Part shown: in pieces, positions 8,422 through 16,530 of the stretch | Layout: each line of letters opens with the position of its first letter | How positions within the stretch are numbered: position 1 is the first letter of the stretch | Source of the DNA: an uncultured Lachnospiraceae bacterium | GTDB lineage: Bacteria > Bacillota > Clostridia > Lachnospirales > Lachnospiraceae | Assembly: GCA_910583895.1 (NCBI GenBank) | Contig: CAJTYJ010000021.1 | Location: 1 to 59,721 of the forward strand | Length of the DNA: 59,721 nt | Direction: 5' to 3' | Program-made: the position numbers and the translations under genes | The notes under the pieces: model-generated | The model's database searches: none | The model's input: the letters and a program-made list of their open reading frames with translations, nothing else | What the model was told of the DNA's origin: nothing

Positions 8422-8624
8422 TATGAGATGAGCTTCCGTGCAGAGCTTTCCATCCAGCAGACAGGAGGAATGGCGCTTTCTGTCTTATGAATTGTCGGCT
8501 TTATGGGTGAAGGCGGCTTTTATTGATGAATCTCATTGCAGAAATGCACAAAGATAGGATCAGATGTTGATGCGCAACCTCCGTGAAATAATCGCATATG
8601 AATGGCACATCTGACAGACGAGAG
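8422..8624 (+). ncRNA. Gene-less transcript body downstream of the cobalamin riboswitch
   Basis: About 200 bp between the aptamer and the terminator. I see only very short frames: 6 codons from 8471 after AGGAGGA, and two frames of 14 codons. None looks like a protein gene. A hairpin can form from AGACAG near 8459 with CTGTCT near 8480, and a shorter one from GATG/CATC around 8427-8453. The segment could be a riboswitch-controlled small RNA, or the leader of a gene since lost. No ANTAR-type hairpin pair is clearly recognisable. Confidence 0.5.
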
Positions 8625-8687
8625 ATCCCCCTGTGGCGCAGGTTTCCTGAATATCCTGCTTCCCCAGGGGGATTTTTCTGTATTTTA
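8625..8687 (+). terminator. Strong intrinsic terminator ending the riboswitch transcript
   Basis: ATCCCCCTG (8625-8633) pairs with CAGGGGGAT (8665-8673). The stem is extended by GG/CC and GCAGG/CCTGC pairs around a 12-nt loop, and TTTTTCTGTATTTT follows. It ends about 45 bp before the convergent kdpE-like gene. Confidence 0.88.
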
Positions 8688-8731
8688 TTAATATGCTGTA
8701 TGCAGCGAAAAAAGTCTTGCAGATCAGACCC

Positions 8732-9436
8732 TTACCGGGACGGGGGATCTTCTTCCGCCATCCGATAACCGACCCCGATCTCCGTAAAGAGATAGACCGG
8801 TTCTGCCGGGTTCGGCTCGATCTTCCGGCGGATATTCGCCATATTGACCCGAAGGATCGTATTGTCGTTTTCTGAATAGGGTCCCCAGATTTGTTCGATC
8901 AGCCGGTCATAGAGCAGGACTCTGCCGCAGTTTTTGGCCAGCAGCGCCACGATCTTGAATTCATTCTGGGTCAGATGAATCTCCTGACCGTCCCGGGTCA
9001 CCAGATGCTTTTCAAAGTCAATCATCAGTCCGCCGCAGCGGTAGGGCCGGTGGCCGGTCTGCAGGGAGTTGCTGTGGCGCAGGGCCGTCCGGATGCGCGC
9101 CAGAAGCTCTGAATTGCCAAAAGGTTTGGTGATATAGTCGTCGGCTCCCTGATCCAGCGCCTGGACTTTGTCTTCCTCCTGCATCCGGGCAGAGATGACG
9201 ATGATCGGAGTGCTGCTCCAGGTTCGGATCCGGGTGATGATGGTCATGCCATCCATATCCGGAAGTCCCAGGTCTAAAAGAATCAGGTCTGGACATTGGG
9301 ATGCGGCCTGGGAGAGACCTTCTTTTCCGCTCAGGGCGGAGATCACCTGATATTTCTGGGACGTCAGCACGGAAGAGATGAAACTTAAGATATTTTTTTC
9401 ATCCTCAATGACGAGGATTTTAACCATTTGATTCAT
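8732..9436 (-). CDS. kdpE: OmpR-family response regulator, KdpE-like
   Basis: A 234-residue two-domain response regulator. The receiver domain shows KILVIEDEKN, the phosphoacceptor Asp in LILLDLGLPDMDG, the conserved Ser/Thr segment VISARMQ and the Lys in ADDYITKPF. The C-terminal winged helix ends in NMANIRRKIEP and GVGYRMAEE. It is closest in pattern to KdpE, which activates high-affinity K+ uptake genes in other bacteria. No kdpABC genes are in the window. I chose the ATG at 9436 because GGAGGAG precedes it. It overlaps the end of the sensor kinase gene, which shows translational coupling. Confidence 0.85.
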   Translation of the reverse strand: MNQMVKILVIEDEKNILSFISSVLTSQKYQVISALSGKEGLSQAASQCPDLILLDLGLPDMDGMTIITRIRTWSSTPIIVISARMQEEDKVQALDQGADDYITKPFGNSELLARIRTALRHSNSLQTGHRPYRCGGLMIDFEKHLVTRDGQEIHLTQNEFKIVALLAKNCGRVLLYDRLIEQIWGPYSENDNTILRVNMANIRRKIEPNPAEPVYLFTEIGVGYRMAEEDPPSR

Positions 9437-10562
9437 GAGGATTCTCCTCCTTTGGCAGTGTAAAATAAAATTCGGTGCCTTCCAGGCAGTTTGCCGCACC
9501 GATTTCTCCCCCGTGGGCCGTCACGATAGCCTTGCAGATGGAAAGTCCGATCCCCATGCCCTTTCTGGTGTCTGCAGCGGAGGTGGGGGCGGAAGGCGCA
9601 GCGTCAAAGATTCCGCTTAATTTCTCCGGAGGGATTCCAACGCCGAAATCCCGTACGCGGATGCAGATTGCCTCTTTTTCATGTTCCAGACTGCACTCCA
9701 CCGGGCGGTCACTGCGGGCGTGATAGTATGAGTTTTCCAGCAGATTTAAGATCACCTGTTTGACCAGCAGAGGGTCCATGGGTGCGATGAGAAAATCATC
9801 CGGTATCTTTACCTGAATCTGCAGATCCGGATACCGCTTTTTTATGGTGGAAATGGCGTCAAAAAGCACCTCTTCCGGGGCTTCCGGAGTTTTTTTCAGC
9901 ACATCAAATCCCCCTTCGGTAATGCGTGTAACGGACAGAAGATTTTCCACCATATGCAAAAGCCAGTTGGCATCCTCATAGATCTGGCCCACCAGCTCCC
10001 GCTTCTTTTCCGCAGGCAGTGTATTTTCGTTCTCCAGATAGGAGGAGCTGGCCCCGATCATGCTGGTAAGGGGCGTGCGCAGATCATGGGAGACCGCCCG
10101 AAGAAGGTTGGCCCGAAGCTTTTCCTTTTCTGCTTCCATGATCAGGATCTCGTCCTCTTTGATTCGGTTGGTCTGATCTTTCATATGGAACGTGGTGGCG
10201 CTGGTCATGATGGAGATGAAATACATGACCAGAAACGTAAAGGGATATCCGGTCATGGTAAAGTTGAATTCGTAATACGGATAAGTGTATAAGTAGTTGA
10301 TCCAGAATACACTGAAAATCGCAGCCAGGATGCCATAGCGGTATTTGTCTGTGTGGCAGGAGATCAGAATGATGGCCAAAATATAGATCAGTCCGATATT
10401 GGCCGTGCCGGAAGGATTGATCCGGTAGTAAGCCGCTGCCAGAAGGGTTGCCGCGAAGGTGGTGCCAATGGTAAAAAGCAGGCTGAAATGGGCGTGAAAC
10501 GTATGGGTGGGAGCGATGGCGCTCACAAATTTGGTAAACAGATTCCAGATATATTTTTTCAT
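9420..10562 (-). CDS. kdpD: Short KdpD-type sensor histidine kinase
   Basis: A 380-residue membrane kinase. About four membrane helices (roughly residues 25-115) match the DUF4118 transmembrane block of KdpD. They are followed by a HisKA domain with His159 in SHDLRTPLTSM, then an HATPase with NLLENSYYHA, RDFGVGIP and KGMGIGLSICKAIV. The long N-terminal KdpD and universal-stress-like domains of the classical 900-residue protein are missing. It therefore probably senses through the membrane part only. It lies 32 bp after tmcAL on the same strand and overlaps kdpE by 17 bp. The K+ signal is inferred from family only. Confidence 0.85.
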   Translation of the reverse strand: MKKYIWNLFTKFVSAIAPTHTFHAHFSLLFTIGTTFAATLLAAAYYRINPSGTANIGLIYILAIILISCHTDKYRYGILAAIFSVFWINYLYTYPYYEFNFTMTGYPFTFLVMYFISIMTSATTFHMKDQTNRIKEDEILIMEAEKEKLRANLLRAVSHDLRTPLTSMIGASSSYLENENTLPAEKKRELVGQIYEDANWLLHMVENLLSVTRITEGGFDVLKKTPEAPEEVLFDAISTIKKRYPDLQIQVKIPDDFLIAPMDPLLVKQVILNLLENSYYHARSDRPVECSLEHEKEAICIRVRDFGVGIPPEKLSGIFDAAPSAPTSAADTRKGMGIGLSICKAIVTAHGGEIGAANCLEGTEFYFTLPKEENPHESNG

Positions 10563-10594
10563 AAGAGTTTCCTGATTTTGTTCTTTTGGTAAGT

Positions 10595-11776
10595 TTAAAC
10601 AACCAGCATTTTCCTTCGGGATTCTTCCTGAAAAGGGCAGTCCTGCAGAAGGGACCGGACCGATTCGTAAAGTCTGTCTGCATAAAGCCAGTCTGCTGGA
10701 AGCCGTCTGTCCGAAGGAGTGGTGACCAGCGGCAAAGATGCTTTGGTGGAAAGTTCTTTTAACAGCGGCTCTGCGCTTTTTCGAAAACCAAGGACACGGA
10801 TCAGATTCGCCGGCTCGCAGGTTCTGATCTGCAGCAGGATATGAAGCAGTGCCCGGCTGACGGCAGTTCTGGTGAAGTTTCTGGTCTTTACCAGGTCTGT
10901 AAACTGGGAAAAAGACCGGAAATCTTCCAGACAGCTTCGAATCCGGTTGGACAGCGCTTCCGGCACATCAAAGCAGGACGCAAAATGTTCCGAAGGATCT
11001 CTGCGCAGCCGTTCCAGTAAAAGTAAAGAAAAGGCGTCCTCCGTCATGGGGGTTCTGCCCTCATAGGGTTCGTAGATTTCTGAAAAAGGAAGCTGTACTT
11101 TTATGGCGTCTGTGAAAAAACCTCTGCTTTCTAAAAGCGCCTGACGGATCCCGGTGGCAGAGGCCGCGGTCTGAGACGAAAGCTGCTGTCCGTGATAGGA
11201 AACACCAGTTCGTTTCAGCGTGTGGGGCCGTATGGTGCTTGGCAGCTTTTGGAGGGCTTTTAAGTATTCCACAGCCAGCAGGTTGTTGGGACTGTCAAGA
11301 AGGTCCGGCGGAATTTTCGAAAATCCGCACTGGCCAAGCGCCTGGGCCCGGGCTTTTGGATAAGTTTTTCCAAGGCGCAGGGCCTGTTTCAAAGCTTTTT
11401 GATAGGACGCAGGTTCTTCTGATAAGAGTTTGGCTATGTCCTCTAAAGGAGGCAGCATGCCGCACTCGCTGCCAAAACACAGGTCTGTGACGACGCCGGT
11501 ATCAGAAAGCAGTCTGACCGCACCGCAGGCAAAATACTCCGCGCTGGCAGTGGCGATGTGCAGAGGAAGCTCCAGGATCAGGTCAGCACCGCTCAAAAGT
11601 GCGGCTTTTGCCCGGGTGTATTTGTCGAACATGGCGGGAACGCCCCGCTGTACATAGCTGCCGCTCATGGCGACGATCACATAGTCCGCTTTTGACAGGC
11701 GGCGGGCCTGTTCTAAGTGGAACGCATGGCCCTGATGAAAAGGATTGTATTCGGCGATGATTCCGACGATGTTCAT
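10595..11776 (-). CDS. tmcAL: tRNA(Met) cytidine acetate ligase
   Basis: A 393-residue member of the YlbM/TmcAL family of adenylating nucleotidyltransferases. In Bacillus this enzyme uses acetate and ATP to make N4-acetylcytidine at the wobble position of elongator tRNA-Met. The N-terminus has the family motif GIIAEYNPFHQGHAFHLEQA, with an HxGH nucleotide-binding signature, followed by MSGSYVQRGVPAMFDKYTRA and LILELP. These pin the family firmly. The gene diverges from topB across a short palindromic promoter region and is followed by the KdpDE-like pair, possibly in one transcript. Confidence 0.93.
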   Translation of the reverse strand: MNIVGIIAEYNPFHQGHAFHLEQARRLSKADYVIVAMSGSYVQRGVPAMFDKYTRAKAALLSGADLILELPLHIATASAEYFACGAVRLLSDTGVVTDLCFGSECGMLPPLEDIAKLLSEEPASYQKALKQALRLGKTYPKARAQALGQCGFSKIPPDLLDSPNNLLAVEYLKALQKLPSTIRPHTLKRTGVSYHGQQLSSQTAASATGIRQALLESRGFFTDAIKVQLPFSEIYEPYEGRTPMTEDAFSLLLLERLRRDPSEHFASCFDVPEALSNRIRSCLEDFRSFSQFTDLVKTRNFTRTAVSRALLHILLQIRTCEPANLIRVLGFRKSAEPLLKELSTKASLPLVTTPSDRRLPADWLYADRLYESVRSLLQDCPFQEESRRKMLVV

Positions 11777-11802
11777 ATAGCAGCTCCCTTCCGATCCTTT
11801 AT

Positions 11803-11832
11803 AGACAAGTATACCACAAATGTGCTATACTT
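11803..11832. promoter_or_regulatory. Symmetrical divergent promoter between tmcAL and topB
   Basis: A 26-bp near-perfect palindrome (11807-11832, AAGTATA-CCAC-AAAT-GTG-C-TATACTT) carries a TATACT -10 hexamer for topB on the right arm. The same hexamer for tmcAL lies on the left arm, read in reverse. TAGACA at 11802-11807 can serve as the topB -35. The overlap suggests mutually exclusive promoter use, or an operator for a dimeric regulator. Confidence 0.5.
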
Positions 11833-11863
11833 TCACATGAATTCAGAGAATGGAAGATAGAAT

Positions 11864-13948
11864 ATGGCAAAAAACTTATATATTGCCGAGAAGCCAAGCG
11901 TTGCGCAGGAATTTGCAAAGGCTTTAAAGCAGAATATGACCAGAAAAGACGGTTATCTGGAATCAGAGGATGCGATTGTCACCTGGTGCGTGGGACATCT
12001 GGTGACCATGAGTTACCCGGAAGCTTATGATGAAAAGTACCGGCGCTGGTCCTTAAGTACCCTTCCTTTTCTCCCCGGGGAATGGAAGTATGAAGTCATC
12101 GACGGTGTCAAAAAGCAGTATACCATCGTCAGCGGGCTTCTGAACCGGAAGGATGTGTCCTGCATCTACGTGTGCACAGACTCCGGGCGGGAAGGAGAGT
12201 ACATCTACCGCCTGGTGGAGCAGATGGCCGGTGTCCGGGGAAAACAAAGGAAAAGGGTCTGGATTGACTCTCAGACCGAGGAGGAGATTTTAAGGGGGAT
12301 CCGGGAGGCGAAGGATCTGTCCGAGTATGATAATCTGTCCAGCTCCGCCTATCTGCGGGCAAAAGAAGATTATCTGATGGGAATCAATTTTTCCAGACTT
12401 CTCACTTTGCAGTACGGCCGGGCTGTTTCCAGCTTTCAGAACACGGACCGGACCGTGATTTCTGTGGGCAGGGTTATGACCTGCGTGCTTGGCATGGTGG
12501 TCCGAAGAGAGCGGGAGATTCGAAGTTTTGTAAAGACTCCCTTCTACCGGATACTGCTTGTGCAGAAGCTGGAGGGGAAGACCTTCGAAGGAGAATGGAG
12601 AGCAGTGGAGGGCAGCGCATATTACCAGTCGCCCCTTCTTTATAAGGAAAATGGCTTTAAAAAGGAGGAGGATGCAAAGGCTTTGGCTGCAAAGCTCAAA
12701 GGGGTCACTCCGGCGGAGGCAGAAGTGGTGTCTGTGGAACGCAAGAAGGAAACCCGCTATGCGCCTTTGCTCTACAATCTGGCAGAACTTCAGAACGAGT
12801 GCTCCAGGCGATTCAAGATCAGCCCTGATGAGACGCTGAAGATTACGCAGGAGTTGTACGAAAAGAAACTGGTCACTTATCCCAGGACGGATGCAAGAGT
12901 ACTGTCCAGTGCGGTGGCCAAAGAGATTCACAAACATATCGGCGGTCTGAAGCAGTATCCGGCGGCGGCTTCCTTTGCCCAGGAGATCTTAAACCAGGGC
13001 AGCTACAAAGGAATCGAGAAGAGCCGCTACACCAACGATAAGCAGATCACAGACCATTATGCCATCATTCCTACCGGTCAGGGGCTTTTGGCGCTTCCGG
13101 GCATGTCTTCCACCGGGCAGCAGGTGTATGAGACGATTGTCCGCCGCTTCCTCAGTATCTTTTATCCGCCGGCGGTGTATCAGAAGACGGCCGTGGTGAC
13201 ACAGATGGAAAAGGAAAAGTTTTTTTCAAATTTCCGCTTTCTTTTCGAAGAGGGATATCTGAAAATCACACCGAATACCTATGACAGCAGCAAGAAGAAA
13301 AAAGATGGCACAGAACCGGAAGAATCCAGGTGTGATCAGGCACTGCAGGCGGCCCTGCAGAAGCTTCGGAAAGGGACAAAACTTCCGGTGGAGGACGCCA
13401 GGATCAAGGAGGGAGAGACTTCCCCGCCCAAGCGGTATAATTCCGGTTCCATGATTCTGGCCATGGAGAATGCCGGGCAGCTGATCGAGGATGAAGATCT
13501 TCGGGCGCAGATCAAAGGAAGCGGCATCGGTACCAGCGCCACCCGGGCAGAAATCCTGAAAAAGCTGGTGCATATTAAATACATAGAGCTTAATAAAAAA
13601 ACACAGATTATTACTCCGACGCTTTTGGGGGAGAATATCTTTGATGTGGTCAGTGTGTCCATCCGTTCTCTGCTGAATCCGGAACTGACCGCAAGCTGGG
13701 AGAAAGGTCTGACTTATGTGGCCAATGGGGAGATTACCCCGGAAGAATATATGGGAAAACTGGAGCACTTTGTAAGAAGCAGGACAGAGCAGGTGCTTAC
13801 AAGCCGGCAGCATTATGCCATGACGCCGTATTTTGACGCGGCGGCGGCTTTTTATAAAAAAGGGAAAAAGGCGGCTGGGTTTCCGGGCCAGGCTGCAAAA
13901 AGCGGCAAACAAGATTCCCTCTCGGATAAAAGAGAACAGGGAGAATAG
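11864..13948 (+). CDS. topB: DNA topoisomerase III (type IA)
   Basis: A 694-residue type IA topoisomerase that passes single DNA strands to relax and decatenate DNA. The TOPRIM domain is at the N-terminus (IAEKPSVAQEFAKAL, then CTDSGREGEYIYRL with the acidic metal site). The active-site tyrosine is Tyr339 in LVTYPRTDARVL, and further core motifs are IGRVMTC-type and GIGTSATRAEILKKL. The C-terminus is a short basic, low-complexity tail without obvious zinc-finger cysteine repeats, as in other TopB proteins of this group. Only a weak GGAAG precedes the ATG. It is followed 18 bp later by the beta-helix protein gene. Confidence 0.95.
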   Translation: MAKNLYIAEKPSVAQEFAKALKQNMTRKDGYLESEDAIVTWCVGHLVTMSYPEAYDEKYRRWSLSTLPFLPGEWKYEVIDGVKKQYTIVSGLLNRKDVSCIYVCTDSGREGEYIYRLVEQMAGVRGKQRKRVWIDSQTEEEILRGIREAKDLSEYDNLSSSAYLRAKEDYLMGINFSRLLTLQYGRAVSSFQNTDRTVISVGRVMTCVLGMVVRREREIRSFVKTPFYRILLVQKLEGKTFEGEWRAVEGSAYYQSPLLYKENGFKKEEDAKALAAKLKGVTPAEAEVVSVERKKETRYAPLLYNLAELQNECSRRFKISPDETLKITQELYEKKLVTYPRTDARVLSSAVAKEIHKHIGGLKQYPAAASFAQEILNQGSYKGIEKSRYTNDKQITDHYAIIPTGQGLLALPGMSSTGQQVYETIVRRFLSIFYPPAVYQKTAVVTQMEKEKFFSNFRFLFEEGYLKITPNTYDSSKKKKDGTEPEESRCDQALQAALQKLRKGTKLPVEDARIKEGETSPPKRYNSGSMILAMENAGQLIEDEDLRAQIKGSGIGTSATRAEILKKLVHIKYIELNKKTQIITPTLLGENIFDVVSVSIRSLLNPELTASWEKGLTYVANGEITPEEYMGKLEHFVRSRTEQVLTSRQHYAMTPYFDAAAAFYKKGKKAAGFPGQAAKSGKQDSLSDKREQGE

Positions 13949-13966
13949 AAAAGGAGCATAAAAAGT

Positions 13967-14650
13967 ATGAGCAAAATAACGATTCAGGATCTGTTTGATC
14001 TGAAAGAAACCATCGGTGCAGAGCTGTTTGAGGGCCTGACCTATCCATGGGAAGCTCTCCCGAAGATCGGTGATTTTATCAAAAAGCTGGGAGCTGCTTT
14101 AAGTGAAGAAGAGTACGAAAAAGTGGGAGAAGATGTGTGGATTGCCAAAAGTGCGAATGTGTTTCCAAGTGCGTACATCCATGGCCCGGCCATCATCGGG
14201 AAGGGAGCGGAAGTTCGCCACTGTGCATTTATCCGGGGAAATGCCCTGGTAGGAGAGGGCGCTGTGGTGGGGAATTCCACCGAGCTTAAAAATGTGGTGC
14301 TGTTCAATAAAGTGCAGGTGCCCCACTATAATTATGTAGGAGACTCCATCCTGGGTTACAAGGCACATATGGGAGCCGGATCCATCACCTCCAATGTAAA
14401 ATCTGACAAAAAGCTGGTAAAGGTCCACACGCCGGAGGGAGATCTTGAGACCGGCATCAAGAAATTCGGAGCTATGGTGGGAGACCATGTGGAGGTGGGC
14501 TGCGGTTCTGTCTTAAATCCGGGAACCGTGGTGGGAAGAGAGAGCAACATCTATCCGCTCTCCTCGGTCAGAGGCGTGGTGCCGGAGCATTCCATCTATA
14601 AGAAACAAGGAGATATTGCCAGAAAATATGAAGACGAAGCCCGGGCTTAG
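13967..14650 (+). CDS. Left-handed beta-helix (hexapeptide repeat) transferase-like protein
   Basis: A 227-residue protein. From about residue 55 it consists of hexapeptide-repeat turns (VWIAKSANVFPSAYIHGPAIIGKGAEVRH, then NALVGEGAVVGNST). This is the fold of the GlmU C-terminal domain and related acyltransferases. Residues 1-50 form a helical lead-in (TIQDLFDLKETIGAELFEGL). HMGAGSITSNVKSD and GCGSVLNPGTVVG match the part of GlmU-like proteins that binds acetyl-CoA or sugar nucleotide. The substrate cannot be stated. AAAGGAG precedes the ATG, and the downstream TraX-like gene overlaps its last codons. Confidence 0.8.
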   Translation: MSKITIQDLFDLKETIGAELFEGLTYPWEALPKIGDFIKKLGAALSEEEYEKVGEDVWIAKSANVFPSAYIHGPAIIGKGAEVRHCAFIRGNALVGEGAVVGNSTELKNVVLFNKVQVPHYNYVGDSILGYKAHMGAGSITSNVKSDKKLVKVHTPEGDLETGIKKFGAMVGDHVEVGCGSVLNPGTVVGRESNIYPLSSVRGVVPEHSIYKKQGDIARKYEDEARA

Positions 14651-15359
14651 CGGAAGTACCCTGAAATGGATTGCCATCGCTGCCATGGTCATAGATCACA
14701 TGGGGGCGGGGATTTTAGAAGCTTATGTGCTGAACGCATGGGGCGGTTCTCCTCTGGGCGGGATGTTTTTACAGAAATGGGATGAGATTCTGGCGGTGGA
14801 CCGGGTGCTTCGCTATATCGGCCGTCCATCCTTCCCTATCTTCTGCTTTCTGCTGGTGCAGGGGTTTCTTCACACCCATGATGTGAAGCGATATGCGATG
14901 CGTCTGGGACTGTTTGCTCTGATCAGCGAAGTACCTTTTGACCTGGCACTCCACATCCGCCCTTTTTACTGGCAGGCCCAGAATGTATTTTTTACCCTGC
15001 TGACCGGGCTTTTGGTCATCTGGTTTATCCACAGCCATAAAAACAGCCTGCCTGCCCGGATGTTCGGACTTTTGGCCGGGGCAGCAGCGGCAGAGTTTTT
15101 GCATCTGGATTATGGTGCATTTGGAGTGGCGCTGATTGTACTTTTGTATCTCTTAAGAGAGAAAAAGCCTGCCATGTGTATCCTGGGCGCGCTTTGCTGT
15201 GCCTGGGAGACGACGGCGCCTCTTGCCTTTTTGCCCATCTGGTTTTACAACAAAGAGCGGGGAAGACAGCCCAAATGGTTTTTCTACTGGTTTTATCCGG
15301 TGCACCTTTTGTTGTATAGTGCCATTGGAATGTATCTTTTACCATTGCTGTTGGCTTAA
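14628..15359 (+). CDS. TraX-family integral membrane protein
   Basis: A 243-residue, strongly hydrophobic protein with about seven membrane helices. It begins STLKWIAIAAMVIDHMG, the typical start of TraX-like proteins, and later has RPSFPIFCFLLVQGF and RYAMRLGLFALISEVPFD, both characteristic. TraX of F plasmid acetylates pilin, but chromosomal Firmicute members have no established role. I placed the start at ATG 14628, with AAGGAG at 14607-14612; a TTG at 14616 is too close to that site. The gene overlaps the beta-helix gene by 23 bp, so the two are probably co-translated. Confidence 0.85.
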   Translation: MKTKPGLSGSTLKWIAIAAMVIDHMGAGILEAYVLNAWGGSPLGGMFLQKWDEILAVDRVLRYIGRPSFPIFCFLLVQGFLHTHDVKRYAMRLGLFALISEVPFDLALHIRPFYWQAQNVFFTLLTGLLVIWFIHSHKNSLPARMFGLLAGAAAAEFLHLDYGAFGVALIVLLYLLREKKPAMCILGALCCAWETTAPLAFLPIWFYNKERGRQPKWFFYWFYPVHLLLYSAIGMYLLPLLLA

Positions 15360-15410
15360 TCTGGCCATTTGAAAAGCAGAAAAGACAATAAGATAGATGA
15401 GGAAAATTAG

Positions 15411-15968
15411 ATGAAAACATTGATTTTGACCGGATCTCCGAGAAAAGAAGGACACACAGCCAAGATGGCCGCTTTTCTGGCCGGGCGGCTGCAGGGGGAG
15501 GTGGAGATGCTCTCCCTGGATCACCGAACGGATATCATGCCCTGCCGGGACTGCCGCTACTGCTTCCAGAATGATCACTGCTGCATCCAGGATCCCATGC
15601 AGGAGATCTACCAGAAGCTTGATCAGGCGGACCGGATCGTGTTTGCTGCGCCTGTTTATTTTTACGGCATCCCTGGTTCTATGAAAGCGGTTCTGGACCG
15701 CCTGCAGGTGTACTGGGCGGCCATCGTCCGGGGAGAGAAACCTCCGGTTACCAGAACCGGAGGAATCCTGCTGGTAGGCGGCGCGCCGGAATCGCCGGAG
15801 CAGTTTCAGGGCGCCATACAGACCTTCCGGTATATGCTGGATGACCTGGGGGTCTTTTGCGCCGGTGCAGTCACCATGGGCGGTTCAGACAAAAAGGGAT
15901 TGCAGGACCGTCCGGATGTAAAAGACGCTCTGATCCGGCTTGCGGACAGTCTGAACAAGCCGGTGTGA
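15411..15968 (+). CDS. Flavodoxin-fold NAD(P)H-dependent FMN oxidoreductase
   Basis: A 185-residue flavodoxin-like protein. LILTGSPRKEGHTAKMA is the FMN phosphate-binding loop. CRDCRYCFQNDHCCIQDPM carries a CxxCxxC-type cysteine cluster found in iron-sulfur flavoproteins and related reductases of anaerobes. APVYFYGIPGSMKAVLDR is the second FMN loop. It probably transfers electrons in the cytoplasm, but the partner is unknown. The last part of the gene is followed by an inverted repeat shared with the convergent small gene. Confidence 0.85.
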   Translation: MKTLILTGSPRKEGHTAKMAAFLAGRLQGEVEMLSLDHRTDIMPCRDCRYCFQNDHCCIQDPMQEIYQKLDQADRIVFAAPVYFYGIPGSMKAVLDRLQVYWAAIVRGEKPPVTRTGGILLVGGAPESPEQFQGAIQTFRYMLDDLGVFCAGAVTMGGSDKKGLQDRPDVKDALIRLADSLNKPV

Positions 15969-15981
15969 CCGTACTTCTGCA

Positions 15982-16027
15982 AAGGTTCCAAAGATTATTC
16001 CTGGTCTTTGACTGCCTTTGGAACCTT
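15982..16027. terminator. Inverted repeat between convergent genes
   Basis: A 12-bp perfect stem (15982-15993 with 16016-16027) with a 22-nt loop lies at the junction of the flavoprotein gene and the convergent 61-residue gene, overlapping the end of the latter. No T-run follows on either strand, so termination strength is doubtful. Confidence 0.35.
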
Positions 16028-16180
16028 GGGCAGAAACGGGTACAATTCTTCATAATCTTCCATCTCTTCTTCTCCGACCGGTCCTGCAGGAATCAGTCCT
16101 GTCATATCCTGGGCCGAACAGGGGGTCAGATAACGGTATCCTTCCGGTGCATTTAAGGAAGTTGTTTTCTCGTGTTTCAT
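15995..16180 (-). CDS. Small hypothetical protein (61 aa)
   Basis: A 61-residue soluble protein without a signal peptide or membrane helix. I think it is real. AAGGAGA sits 8 bases before its ATG, and the sequence is ordered rather than random (GYRYLTPCSAQDMTGL, then a Pro/Glu-rich middle, then YEELYPFLPKVPK). It has a single Cys. I do not recognise a family. Its leader consists of the second copy of the structured repeat, in the same orientation and spacing as copy 1 has before tpiA, so the two genes may share a control feature. Confidence 0.55.
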   Translation of the reverse strand: MKHEKTTSLNAPEGYRYLTPCSAQDMTGLIPAGPVGEEEMEDYEELYPFLPKVPKAVKDQE

Positions 16181-16192
16181 GACTTTTTCTCC

Positions 16193-16324
16193 TTTTTATT
16201 CCCGCGAGCAACGAGCCAAGTGGCTGCCTGCAGACATTTGGCGACTGCCGCGAGGGTCAAATACCCCGCTGTTCTGCAATGTTGCAAGTTTGATACCCCG
16301 TTGCTTGCAGCGGGGGCTTTGATT
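16193..16324 (-). repeat. Dispersed structured repeat, copy 2
   Basis: A near-identical 132-bp copy of 1562-1694 in opposite orientation. It again ends in GCGGGAATAAAAA directly before a ribosome binding site. Both arms are kept. In the inner hairpin GCAA/TTGC replaces GCAG/CTGC of copy 1, an A-T for G-C swap that preserves the pair. The loop of the CTGC/GCAG hairpin differs (AG versus AA), as expected for structure-conserving drift. Confidence 0.85.
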
Positions 16325-16365
16325 CGCTTTTTATACAAAGAACATGGGTTGTTTTTGTTAATATG

Positions 16366-16374
16366 TGATATAAT
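16366..16374 (+). promoter_or_regulatory. Extended -10 promoter for the two-component system
   Basis: TGATATAAT is a perfect extended -10 element with no convincing -35. It lies about 155 bp upstream of the response regulator start. The rest of 16325-16530 shows nothing else I can name. Confidence 0.5.
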
Positions 16375-16530
16375 GAGAAAAATATGCAGGTTTTCTTCAG
16401 GAATTCTTTAGAAATATCTGCATTTGTTTTTAAGATTCTGCCCATAGAATACAAGTCAGAAACAGGATGCAGACGACGAAAGGAGCGGCAGAATGAAAAT
16501 CATATGAAGAAAGTACAGGGAGAAAAGAGT

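Noticed and set aside
8465..8560. Short frames of 6 to 14 codons downstream of the cobalamin riboswitch
   Set aside because: Too short, and no protein pattern. The AGGAGGA before the first one is too close to its ATG.
16384..16530. Upstream extension of the response regulator by 49 codons
   Set aside because: The extension is not part of a receiver domain. ATG 16531 has a well-placed ribosome binding site and gives a normal length.
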